From Chalciporus piperatus (taxonomy: Eukaryota > Basidiomycota > Agaricomycetes > Boletales > Boletaceae), in the NCBI GenBank assembly GCA_038093975.1, contig JBBPTG010000196.1, positions 1 through 45,782 of the forward strand: a DNA stretch of 45,782 nt, given 5' to 3'. The notes under the pieces are model-generated. The model did not search any database, had not been told where the DNA came from, and was given only the letters and a program-made list of their open reading frames with translations. Below, piece by piece: positions 31,018 through 41,397 of this stretch; position 1 is the first letter of the stretch; each line of letters starts with the position of its first letter. Made by a program: the position numbers and the translations under genes.

Positions 31018-32845
31018 ATGACAGACTCGGACGCACTTGAACCTGCAGAGAAAAGCCTAAGCCCAACGTTCACCATACAAGGTCCTAAAGAACCCAACAA
31101 TCTGCGGACAAATTGCATAGCATGGCTTGCCGATGGCCGGGTCGTGACCGGCCCAACCGATGGCACCTTGCGGATATGGAATTTGACGACCGGCACGCAA
31201 GAGGGTAGCTCGATGGTGCACCAGGGTCTGGTGGATGGGGTCATCACCACAGAAGACGGACGGATTATTTCATGTGCAATCGGGGATAAACGTCTGAGGG
31301 TATGGAACACGGACGCGGACGAACTCACTGATGGCCCGTGGTCGACCGAGGAATATGGTTTTGCTTGGTGCATGGCTTTGTCTCAAAATGAAGAGCTCCT
31401 CGCGAGTTGTCACAAAAAAGGGATCGTCATATGGGAGATGGCGGCCCGGACCATGCGAATCAGAAATTTCATCAGCTACGACCCCATCGGAATCAGTGGG
31501 TGGCTGTCTGCCAACTCAACTTGTTTCTCTCCCGACGGCGATAAACTCGCACTAGCAGACAACTCCTGGATCCTCGTTCTTGATGCTGCAAGTGGCGAAA
31601 AAATCTTTGGACTCGATGTCGCTGATTCTCGCGAGCCATATAGTGTTGTTTGGTCATCTGAGCAATCTGACCGACTTTTCGTTTCCTGTTGGGACCGTCG
31701 GATCCGTTTATTGGATTCGAGCACGGGCAAGGTCATCGATGAACTAAAACAATCCCATCGCGGCGCAGTGGAGTGCCTGTCCCTCTCTCCCGATGGAAAA
31801 TGGCTTGCCAGCGGATCGAATGACAACACAGTCATTCTTTGGAACGTGGGATCGCGCTTGCCTGTCGGAGAGCCACTCAACCATGGTTCAAACGTGAGGG
31901 CAGTTGCGTTTTCTCGTTCTGGGGAATTTGTTGCATGCACCGGGGTAGGGGGGAACATCTCAGCTTGGCGCGTCCCGTGGTGGGACAATAACAATCGAAA
32001 GGTTCCACTGTTCATTCAATGCTTAATTCATAAACTGACATTGATGCTGCAGACCCCCGATCCCCTCCTTGACGTGCGTGCTAGCTCTCTATGTCTACTG
32101 TTCCTGCATTTCTGACACACCGTATATGTAGCAATCGGCAGTTGTTTCGCCCGACATTCCATCAAATATCTTTCGTGAATCTGACTTCAATTTCCACGAT
32201 GTAAGTTTCATTACTCTATTGCCAGAAATTGACGCCGAATTCCGGAAATTTGTAGGTGCCTGCATCACGTCGCCCCCGTCCCCTTCAAGACCATTCAAGA
32301 ATGAATCCATCCTATCCCCCTCCCCGGGTACAGCGCCGAATGTTCTCCTGGAGATTGTGGAACATGTTGCCCCAATTTGTACTCGATCGCTCGCACCCAA
32401 TATACATGGGACGAGCGGAACCAGTAAGCCAATCACCCCCATTTTCATCACACATACTGAATAAGTCTGTTTCGGATAGGGTACACAGGTTGCTTCAAGG
32501 TCCACCATCAGCAACGACCCTTCCACCCCTTCTGACTCAGCACCCACCCCTCCTCTCATGACCATCGAGGAGTCCGTTTCCGGAGAGAGCAGCGAAGAGA
32601 GCGGGAATGACTCGATAGCGGAACCAGAAGTCAACGACATCGGATGTTGTGGGCTCTTGTCCCGTCGGCGGCCTAGAGCGACCCCGGCACGAGAGCGAGA
32701 CAACACTCCCGTTGATCAGTCTTCACTTCGAAATAATCCACCCTCGTCCACCAATGCTGGCATTCCCAACCACCCACCCTCACGCCCTGCAGCTCAGGAT
32801 ATCCTAGAGCTCTCTGCCGTTGTACATTCATCCGACAATCCCTGA
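31018..32845 (+). CDS. WD40 beta-propeller protein, copy III (inverted)
   Basis: The start is ATG 31018 (MTDSDALEPAEKS). This copy is inverted relative to copies I and II. The main frame runs to 32115, longer than the others because the splice donor after VPLFIQ is changed (gtta to ctta) and translation reads through the intron region. Seven WD-like repeats are seen, e.g. GRVVTGPTDGTLRIWNL, KWLASGSNDNTVILWNV and NISAWRVPWWD. Downstream exon-like segments (NESILSPSPGTAPN or the alternative frame PPPRVQRRMFSWRLWN, then TIEESVSGESSEESGNDS and DIGCCGLLSRRR) end at 32845. Another exon-like piece, MDYVLNYYHIPVATDRVVV, lies at 32887-32973. Loss of the donor may alter or kill the C-terminus. Confidence 0.68.
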
Positions 32846-33155
32846 AGCCTTGCCTTTACGTTTCGTCTCGTATGCCCTTTCCGTGTATGGATTATGTTCT
32901 AAACTACTATCACATTCCTGTCGCCACTGATCGTGTTGTTGTTTCGCCGTCTTTGATTCCGGTTTGGGTAGACCTCTGACGTCTTACTGTGTCATTGCGG
33001 CGATCGAAGTACACGAATTCCAATGCTGCAGTCGCTGATGACCTTGCCAGCATCACGAACACACTTATGAGACAGATCCGAGGAATAGTTCCGAGTCCTT
33101 CTTTGTTTCATTTTCAATAGGCTCGTGTCCTCATTGTAACTACCGAGTCTCCATC

Positions 33156-34192
33156 TCAAAACCCGCATCGTCGAACTCGCCAACGAAGCACTCGTTGTCC
33201 CTCCCAAGGAGAATGAAGCGGAATGGACACTCGGTGGGAAGGAACGCACGGCTGATGAATTGTTGGATGTGATCGATCGCGGCAATGATCAAGGTGGTCG
33301 AGTGGGACGCGAGTCACTCGACCCCGATCGTGACCGATGTGAGGACTGAAACACCTTTGTTGACTAGGGAGGTGGACGCTCGATCCGATCGATGGTACCA
33401 AGGGGTTCTTGCGTGGCGAACAGTACGCGGTATGTTTAGCGTTGATGATCGACGGAGAGGTCATACTTGGAGTTATTGGATGTCGAAATCTTGCCGTGAA
33501 GGGCTCCGAACCAGATGGTCCCAGAGGCTGCATCTTCGTCGCCGTCAAAGATCAAGGTGCCGAGCAGGTGCGTTCTCCGACTGTCGTTTCCCCCGATTCG
33601 TTCCTCTGATGTACAGTATGCGTTGAATGCACACGCGCCACACACGGACGTCTAGATCGACCTTGCCAGTGAGGATGATACCTCGACGCCACTGACGATA
33701 CCTTCCGTCCCTCTTGGGACGCTCAAATTTTTGCAATCGGTAGAGGCGGCTCACTCGGATCTCGAATTCAACGAAAGGGTGGCGGGATTGCTGGAAATCA
33801 CGAAAGCACCGGCAAAGATGGACAGTCAAGCCAAGTACTGTTGCCTAACCAGAGGCGACGGAGGGGTTTACCTACGAATGCCCACTCGGGCGGGATACAA
33901 AGAGAAGATCTGGGTGAGTACTGTTCACCTCGTAGCTCACACCGTTGCGGCACATATGTCTATGGTGTCTGACGTCTACGTTCCTGGGTAGGATCACGCT
34001 CCGGGATCGTTGCTCGTGCGAGAGGCAGGTGGTGTGATTACTGATTCTAGAGGCCAACCACTCGACTTTGGTCTCGGGAGGACGTTGGGTGAGAATTATG
34101 GGGTTATTGCTGCTGGGAGGGATGTGCACGCTCAAGTTTTGGCTGCTGTTCAGAAAGCCCAGGCGGAGATGACAGAGAAAGCAAATGCTTAG
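33156..34192 (+). pseudogene. MET22: 3'(2'),5'-bisphosphate nucleotidase (Hal2/Met22 type), copy 2, 5'-truncated
   Basis: Four exons are recognisable. TRIVELANEALVVPP...LLDVIDRGNDQGG leads to an intron (about 33297-33367). WTLDPIDGTKGFLRGEQYAV, then CLALMIDGEVILGVIGC and FVAVKDQGAEQ, lead to intron 33568-33655. IDLASEDDTS...FLQSVEAAHSDLEFNERV and MDSQAKYCCLTRGDGGVYLR lead to intron 33914-33991. DHAPGSLLVREAGGVITDSR, then GQPLDFGLGRTLGENYG, ends at TAG 34190-34192. Metal-binding motifs DPIDGT and DHAPG are intact and no stop remains after splicing. The N-terminal third, with the first metal ligand (GEED-type motif), was not found upstream. It is therefore probably non-functional, though less decayed than copy 1. 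Confidence 0.85.
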
Positions 34193-34241
34193 ATACACAT
34201 CAGAACAGTTTATCGCATCATGCATCATGTGCATATAGTCG

Positions 34242-34420
34242 CTATAACGCGAGCACGTCGACCATCGTGACGCTGGCAAGTTCAGTAGTAACTGCGGCAT
34301 CGTAAGAGTACGAGTCTCCTGCAGCAACTGATGACACTGGCAGTCGGGGTATCGCGTTCCACCATCTCTGGCTGTACTTCGATCGCCAATATGACTCGGA
34401 GGCCTACACAAACCGGAATT
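34242..34420 (-). other. Conserved exon-like tail (WD40 copy IV side)
   Basis: The minus frame reads AIPRLPVSSVAAGDSYSYDA, then AVTTELASVTMVDVLAL, ending at TAG 34242-34244. The frame and stop match the fragment at 22173, and the residues match 15.7-15.9 kb. It lies tail-to-tail with the nucleotidase, 50 bp apart. Confidence 0.4.
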
Positions 34421-34839
34421 GAAGAGTTTTACCTTCGAACTCGATGGTGAACTTCAATCATCCAGGTACTTCTTGGATCCAAGCCGAGAATTGCGTTTGC
34501 GCAATTTGAGCGACTTGTTACGGAGGGACAGTCCGTTGAGATTTGTACAGTAGATATGCGGGAGTCTATCGGGTGTAAACAAGTTGAAACACGTTTTAGA
34601 GAGTTCCAAACGGTAAAATTTGCACAGATAGCAGGTCTCAAGATGATGCCATGATTCCTGTCACTGTAAAATACAATGTAGTCCAAAGGTTACGGATGTA
34701 CTCTTCGACACGCTCGTCAGAAGCGGTGTCGAGCTTTCCGTACTCGCGACAGAAATTTGATAACAGTTGAGAATATAATCTGTATGTTGTCACGGGTGAT
34801 GCGAAAAGGGTATACTAGACGAAACATAAAAGCAAGGCT
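34421..34839. other. Spacer with duplication-flank sequence
   Basis: The right part matches DNA next to WD40 copy II (22300-22480). The left 300 bp holds no recognised coding sequence and seems inserted between the tail and the WD40 fragment. Confidence 0.35.
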
Positions 34840-35317
34840 TCAGGGAGAGTCGGATGATTGTACAACAGCAGAGAGCTGTAGGATATCCTGAGCTGCAGGG
34901 TGTGAGGGTGGGTGGTTGGAAATGCCAGCATTGGTGGACGAGGGTGGATTGTTTAGAGGTAGAGACTGATCAACAGGGATGTTGTCTCGCTCTCGTGCCG
35001 GGGTCGCTCTAGGCCGCCGACGGGACAAGAACCCACAACATCCGAGGTCGTTGACTTCTGGTTCCGCGATCGAGTCGTTGTCGCTCTCTTCGCTGCTCTC
35101 TCCGGAAGCGGACTCCTCGGCGACCACGAGAGGAGGGGTGGGTGCTGAGTCAGAAGGGGTGGAAGGGTCGTTGCTGATGGTGGACCTTGAAGCAACCTGT
35201 GTACCCTATCCGAAACAGACTGATTCAGTATGGCCCTGTGATGAAAACGGGGGTGATTGGCTTACTGGTTCCGCTCGTCCCATGTACATTTGGTGCGAGT
35301 GATCGAGTACAAATCGG
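34840..35317 (-). pseudogene. WD40 gene copy IV, 3' exons only
   Basis: It keeps the C-terminal exon (VAEESASGESSEESDNDS, then DLGCCGFLSRRR, ending at 34840) and part of the preceding intron/exon. Similarity stops abruptly at about 35317 (aaatcgg); copies I-III continue. No propeller is present, so this is a truncated remnant. Confidence 0.8.
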
Positions 35318-35362
35318 TAGTGATTAAAAGTCCAGTTGCTGAACCGAAAAAAGACCGGAAAC

Positions 35363-35880
35363 TGTTACAATCACTACCTGCCCCTATCCTTTTTCCGTGT
35401 CTCTGTCTCTCCCCGAGCCCATCCTCGTGGGCCTTTCTCTGACTTGCTCGCCTCGTGTTCTCCGGACCTATCTCATATCCGGTCGGCATCTCCTTTCTCT
35501 TTGTCATTCCTTTGTCATTCTGTCTTATGCCTCCGTCCGATCATCGGACGTTCGTCATTTACCCTTAGTCTTCCCTTTCCCTTCTGGTTGCTTAGTCATT
35601 ACCTTTGGGATCGTACTTAAGTCCCAGGTTCTCGCGCTATGACACTCTAACCTTGGTCTGCCCGGTCACCCAGCCTAGTGTCCTACCTAGCTATCTCTCT
35701 CTCTTTCCTAGTGTCCAAGCTCTCTATGCAATCCATTCCTTGTTGCTAGATCTTGCCTAGAATCCCTGAGTCGTCGCTCTACTCTTGAGTGAGCGCTTGA
35801 GTCTTGTCTGGATATCCCAGCAAGCTCTCTCCTTGTTCCAACCGGGTCTACGTTTGGGCCTACCCGGCACACACGTAACA
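35363..35880 (+). repeat. Solo LTR with GAAAC target duplication
   Basis: The 518-bp sequence starts TGTTACAATC and ends ACACGTAACA, with the same terminal bases as the element A/D LTRs (which end AAGCGTAACA after cctacccgg). Both flanks carry GAAAC (35358-35362 and 35881-35885), a perfect 5-bp target duplication. There is no internal sequence, so it formed by LTR-LTR recombination. Confidence 0.9.
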
Positions 35881-36342
35881 GAAACCGGACTGGACCACAC
35901 GCGGTTGCAACCGGACTCGGTTGCCAGTCCGTCGAATCTACTCGTGCACTGGTTGCCAATTGTGAACACTCGAGCTATAGTAGAAAGACTGACCACAACC
36001 GGTTGTGACCGGCTGGGCAGTGGACTGGTTGCATGTACTCGTAAGTATCTAGTAGATGACAAGAGGGGGAGCCCATTCAGCTCGTTAGGCCGTACAGCAA
36101 GGCCAGCCGATCACCAATTAGGCCGTGCTCTACTGGCCGGCTAATGATTGGCCGCTGGTGTATGATCACCTAGGTTAGGGATCGGCTAGTAATAGAATGT
36201 ACACATAGAGTAGGGATCAGCCAATGTATCATTGTGCCCTGGCAATGGGAATGGCCAACACAAAGGTTCCATGAGGTAGGACCTGGCCGACTGGTGCTAA
36301 TCACCCAGTCCTGCCTGCATCAGGGTTCGGCCCATAAAGAAT
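35881..36342. other. Low-complexity region right of the solo LTR
   Basis: It contains short palindromes built on accggtt (ccggttgcaaccgg-like, accggttgtgaccgg), then a region rich in ggcc-at motifs that looks like a decayed version of the adjacent minisatellite. No coding frame. Confidence 0.4.
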
Positions 36343-36547
36343 AGGGATGGGCCTCAATGTGTAGGGATGGGCCAATGCATTGAGCCTCAATGCGTAGGAA
36401 TGGGCCAATGCAATCAGTGTCAATGTGTAGGGATGGGCCGATGCATTGAGCCTCAATGTGTAGGAATGGGCCGATGCAATCAGTGTCAATGTGTAGGAAT
36501 GGGCCAATGGGTTGAGCCTCAATGTGTAGGGATGGGCCGATGCATTG
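36343..36547 (+). repeat. 33-bp minisatellite with alternating unit types
   Basis: A 20-bp partial unit is followed by five full 33-bp units from 36363 and a 20-bp partial unit cut by the element C LTR at 36548. Units alternate between a cattgagcctcaatg form and a caatcagtgtcaatg form, so the higher-order period is 66 bp. The unit length is a multiple of three, hence spurious open frames on both strands. Confidence 0.88.
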
Positions 36548-37019
36548 TGAAACGACTCAACTCAACTAAGAGCTAAGACTCACACTAGACAATAGCGAGC
36601 CGATGTACTTGGCTGAGGTTCGATGAGGAAACTCCAGGAGAACAAGACTGGAGAGTCCAGTGCTTGTCGACCCGGGTTTATATACTATTGTCAATGTTTG
36701 TACATGTTGTGGCTAAACCTTATCGTAGGTGACTGGGTATGACTCATACTAACTACTAGCCAATGGCGTAACTAGCTCTACTGCGGAATGAGTAAGCGTG
36801 AGTCATATGATGAGTAATGCTGACTGATGCTGACGAGTGAGCTGTGAGTCATCAGTTAGTAAACGAAGGTCTAGGCCTAGCTTATGTAAGTAAGTCACGT
36901 GATGCGATAAGATAAGATAACAAAAGAGAAAGTGAAACGACTAAGTCCATCGAAGAGAAACCTAGTAAGCGTAATGGAATGTAGGCATGATTAGGATAAG
37001 AAATGGAGCGTTCGTAACA
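36548..37019 (-). repeat. 3' LTR of element C
   Basis: The LTR is 472 bp. On the minus strand it runs TGTTACGAACG to GAGTCGTTTCA. The left edge cuts a minisatellite unit. It contains the same TATA box and downstream agtcttgttct as the 5' LTR. Confidence 0.9.
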
Positions 37020-37032
37020 CTACCCCCTCTCT
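37020..37032 (-). promoter_or_regulatory. Polypurine tract of element C
   Basis: On the minus strand agagagggggtag abuts the 3' LTR. It is the expected plus-strand primer and is nearly identical to that of element B. Confidence 0.7.
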
Positions 37033-37053
37033 ATGGATCGTATTCCCAGACGA

Positions 37054-37617
37054 TCAGATTTCGATGAGTGGAGCTTGGTTCATCCACGGTACCCCTTCTG
37101 CTGGTGGAGCAGCAGCGACCTGAAGGTTATTGTTCACCCAGGTAGCTGGTGGTTCAAATGGGTTACCATCGTTTTCGTCGACAGGAATAGGGTGGGTAGC
37201 ACCTACGAGTGCTGGGTCGGGGATAGGAGGATTAGCGAGATCAGGCCAATTGGTAGGCCATTCTTGCTGATCAGGATTCTGCTGTTCCTCTATCACGTTG
37301 TCCCACTTGCTCAAATCCGGGTGCCATACAACGAGCTTCATCCACTTTGTCGACCAATCCCAGTTAACCTCAATAGACGTAGACCGCCTGGTAACGATCA
37401 TTTGAGCGAACATGAGGTACTGAATAGCGATGGTGATGACGACAATGGCGATGAAGGTGAGGAGGGAGGGGATGAGTATGCGGAGGATCCAACCGTTGCA
37501 GATGACGAAGAGTACCAAGAGGAGGGAGAGGACAAAGTTGCCTCGATCCCTAGTGAAGTTTCGAACGAAGATGTCGCGGAGGACATTCTCCCAAGCGTAG
37601 ACGTCGTTGAGATCCAT
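37054..37617 (-). CDS. Element C: post-pol membrane-protein ORF
   Basis: This 187-residue ORF runs from ATG 37615-37617 and lies 63 bp downstream of pol. Two strong hydrophobic segments (FVLSLLLVLFVICNGWIL and LIPSLLTFIAIVVITIAIQY) occupy about residues 28-68. Then comes IVTRRSTSIEVNWDWSTKWM with LVVWHPD, similar to VTDRTTIVEYQISWTEMWM and LKVMHPN in element B. The rest is Pro/Asn-rich. Position, topology and this motif are shared with B, so it is a conserved extra gene of this chromovirus group. An envelope-like or membrane-targeting role is an inference from place and topology; no known fusion domain was recognised. Confidence 0.68.
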   Translation of the reverse strand: MDLNDVYAWENVLRDIFVRNFTRDRGNFVLSLLLVLFVICNGWILRILIPSLLTFIAIVVITIAIQYLMFAQMIVTRRSTSIEVNWDWSTKWMKLVVWHPDLSKWDNVIEEQQNPDQQEWPTNWPDLANPPIPDPALVGATHPIPVDENDGNPFEPPATWVNNNLQVAAAPPAEGVPWMNQAPLIEI

Positions 37618-37680
37618 TGGTGATGATGGTGGTTCGCGGAAGAGAAACCGTGAAAGTGGAGACTGTCAAACATCAGTCTT

Positions 37681-40600
37681 TTATACCTCTTCGGTATTCG
37701 GCACGGTATTCAACCAATTGATTTGTCCATTATCCACCTGACTCGTCAGGTTGTCATACGGCTGGAATAGTGACTCAAATAGACTCCGTGACATGCGAAG
37801 GAATCGCGGAGCGGACGGGTGTATCTTGTTGAATTCCCTTATTGCATCCTGTGCATTCTTGAGATTAGATCTCGGTTCCCATGTCCGATCAGATTCAGCA
37901 TAGCCTTTCCAATGCACGAGGTATTTCAGGGTTTTTCCCTGTAAACGAGAATCAACGATGTAGTCCACCTCGTATTCATCATCTCTGTCTTCTGTCACAA
38001 TCACAGGCCCAGGCTTGTCAACGGTTTGCTTCCGTAACCTGTCCTTATATGGTTTGACACGTGAAATATTAACGACGGGGTGAATTTTCATGGTACACGG
38101 AAGCTTCAAACGTAGTGCGTTCCGTCCAATCAGGGTTGTGATTTCGTAAGGGCCCAACCATCGCGGTGAAAGTTTCTTAGATCTCTGCGCCAGGCGGAGA
38201 TTAGCTGTAGACAACCAGACCTTCTGACCAATCTCATAAGATGGGGAGTCAGAACGGTGTTTGTCAGCTTGTGCTTTCATACGCTTCTGAGCTTCTATTA
38301 TGTTATCCTTGGTTTCTTTCAACGTGTTGGCAAGAGTGTCAACAAAGTCCGCAGCAGCGGGTGCTTTAGACGTGTAATTTTCTATTCCCATTCTTGGAGA
38401 ATATGTGTGCGTAACGTTGAAGGGAGCTTTGGACGTAGAGGCTTGCTTCTTCGAGTTGTATGAGAATTGAGCGATTGGTAACCAATCAGTCCATTCTTCT
38501 TGCTTTTCTGACGTGAACAAACGAAGATACTGTTGTAGATCTCGATTCATACGCTCAGTTTGTCCGTCGGTTTGAGGATGAAAGGCGGTAGAGAGTTTGG
38601 GCGTAATGCCAAGACGTTTGCATATGTCTTTCATCACTTGAGATGCGAATTGTGGACCTCGGTCCGATATGATGGTCTTAGGAAGTCCATGATGTTTCCA
38701 TACATGGGTCAGGTAAAGACGGGCAGTGTCGAGAGCGGTGACTGTCTTGTTGCAGGGGATGAATTCGACTTCTTTGGAGAACCTGTCAACGACGACAAGA
38801 ATAGAATCGAATCCATTTGAGAGTGGCAGATCAGTAGTGAAATCTGCGGAGATGTGTTCCCAGGGAAGATCCGGAACTTCAAGAGGGTGTAGTTTTCCGG
38901 AAGGGGCGTAGTTTATCCCTTTGAAACGTGCACATCTATCACAGCGTGAGACATAGTCTTTCACGAGCGTAGCCATTCCTGGCCAGGCGTAACTGCGCTG
39001 TAGCAGTTCAATTGTCTTTTCATATCCGGGATGTCCTGCGACAGGCGTGTCGTGATGAAGTCGTATAATCTCCATACGGAGATTTTCTTCTTCAGGCACA
39101 TACAATCTTCCTTTCCTGTCAATCAGAATCCCATCAGACTCTTCACAAATGCCATGTTCTTTACAGAGTTTCATGACTTCTGTCTCGTGTATTTTGAAGG
39201 TTGCTTTTCTGATTTTGTCCTTGATCAGATCGGAATCGGTTGAGAGTTGAACAGTTGACGTAGCAGCTATTCTGTCCGGAGGTATTACAAGGACAGCCTT
39301 GTTATCTGCTTCGATACCGATTGCATGATCTTCTCTTCTTGATAAGGCATCGGCTTTTCCCATTTGGGAACCTGCTTTGTGTAGCCATTTGAAATTGAAT
39401 CGACTAAGATATTGAGACCAACGTGCTTGGCGTCGATTTAGATCTTGCCGAGTCATGAAGAACTGAAGATTTGCATGGTCGTTCCAGATTTCAAACTCGT
39501 GCTTGGAACCTTCCAGATAATGTCTCCACTGTTCTAGACTTCTGATAATGCTTAGCATCTCTTTATCCGCGATGGGATAGTTGCGTTCTTCCGGTGACAT
39601 GGAGTGGGAAGAGAACGCGACGGGATGCCATTTGTTTCCTTGTTCTATAGATAGAACAGCACCCGTGGCGTAATTAGATGCATCCGATTCTAGTCGGAAG
39701 CGTTTGTCATTGTCTGGAAAAGCGAGTATGGGGGCGGTGATGAACTTCTGTTTCAACGTGTTGAAGGCGTTCCGCTGTGCATCTTCCCATGCGAATTTCA
39801 CATCCTTCTTGGTAAGATCATTCAAGGGTCTAGCCACTTGCGCATAGTCCTGAATGAAGCGACGATAGAAATTTGCTAATCCGAGAAAGCTTCTGACACC
39901 TCTGACATTTGTCGGAGTTGGCCATTCGGTGATTGCCTTGACCTTATCGTCGTCCATCCTGATTCCTTCGGGAGTAATTGTCATTCCCAAGAATTCTACT
40001 TCTTTGGTATGGAAGACACATTTCTCTGGTTTGACGAAAAGGTCATTCTCCTCTAGGCGACGAAGAACTTCTTTGACTATTTTGGTATGGACAGCAGGGT
40101 CATCGGATTTGGTAAAGATCATGATGTCATCAATGTAGACTACAACGGCGTCTTCCATGTCTGAGAAGATGTCGTTCATCATGGTCTGAAATGTTGCAGG
40201 AGAATTGCATAATCCGAAGTACATGACCAAGGGTTCGAAGGCGCCACGGAAGCATACGAATGCGGCTTTAGATTCATCGCCTTCTTTGATGCGGATATTG
40301 TTGTATCCCCAACGCAAGTCCATTTTGGTAAACAGTTTTGCGCCTTTCAGTTTGTCAACTAATTGGGAAATGAGGGGCAGCAGATAATTGTTCTTCACCG
40401 TGTGTTCGTTTAGGTATCAGTAATCTTGAACCATACGCTTCTTGCCATCCTTCTTAGGAACGAAGAACACGGGAGAAGTCTGCTCTGATTTGGAAGGATG
40501 AATGTATCCTTTCTTGAGTTGATCATCAATGAATGCACTGACTTCTTGTTGTTCCGTGACAGAGAGTGGGATAAGACGACCTTTTTTTGGCTTGTAGGTG

Positions 40601-41397
40601 TCTTTTAGGTCAATTGCGTGATCCCACGGCTTACGGGTTGGCATGCGTTCAGATTCCTTTTTCTTGAACAGGTGAATATACTTGTGATACTCTTTCGGAA
40701 CAAGCTCTTCCGGAGTCTTTTCCGTTTTCGGTTCAGGTGCATCCTTCTTTGCGGCGTTAATGTGACGAAGAGAGTTTCGTTCTTCATCATCAAGCTGACG
40801 CGCGAACGGTGGTTTATCTCGTAAAACGGAACAAGACCAGGGACAACGAGTCATGTGGACCGTTCCTTTGTTCCAATCTATTTCCGGATTGTGTTGCTTC
40901 AACCATGCATATCCTAGTATCATCTGATTCTTTCCAAGATCAGTGACTTCTGCAATGGCTTTCTCACAATGTCCGTTGAAATGAATAATGATTTCCGCAC
41001 AGTGTGTTATCTGTCCAGCGGAGTTATGCGTTCCGTCCACGTTGTATACCGTAAGTGGATGTCTAAGTTGCACGAGGGGTAATTTGATTTTATCAGCCCA
41101 TCTCCGATCAACGAAGATAGCATTGGCTCCTGAATCAAGAAGTGCTTCTGCTCGTGTGAAAGCAGACGGAAGTCGTTGTGAAGCGATGGAACTGGATAAC
41201 TTCAGTTCTCGATCCATCGTGCGAATGAAACGTGGTCCTGGGTTTTCGGAAAGATATCGGATTATAGAAACAGAATTAAGCACCTGACTAGAGTCCAGGC
41301 CAAGCTCATGGTCAACATGAGACCCCGTTTGACTGTGTGAATAGTTTACAGATTTTCCTAATGAGTTAGTTGCGGTCCGTTTGCCCAGATCATTCAG
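37681..41397 (-). pseudogene. Element C: pol polyprotein with one nonsense codon
   Basis: The frame is open from upstream of the gag stop, in the -1 register, down to 37681 except for TGA at 40417-40419. There VQDY is followed by a stop and then YLNEHTVKNNY; the family has VQDYR, so CGA to TGA is likely. Order: protease LLDSGANAIFV; reverse transcriptase (VFFVPKKDGKKRMVQDY, KMDLRWGYNNIRI, VVYIDDIMIFT); RNase H (ESDASNYATGAVLS, NDHANLQFF); integrase zinc region (LHHDTPVAGHPGYEK, CDRCARFKG); core D in SADFTTD, D in ISDRGPQF, E in TDGQTERMNR; GPY motif RWLGPYEI; chromodomain (EYEVDYIVD, LVHWKGYAESDRTWEP). It is full-length for a chromovirus. The single nonsense codon separates protease/early RT from the rest. 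Confidence 0.92.

Noticed and set aside
33608..33655. In-frame TAG in nucleotidase copy 2
   Set aside because: It is the 3' end of an intron (gacgtctag); splicing 33568-33655 restores a continuous frame.
36343..36547. CRISPR-like array
   Set aside because: Units are directly abutting with no spacers, and this is eukaryotic DNA; it is a minisatellite.
36301..36576. Open frames on both strands across the minisatellite
   Set aside because: They follow from a 33-bp (multiple of three) repeat unit with no stop; no start context or non-repeat coding sequence.
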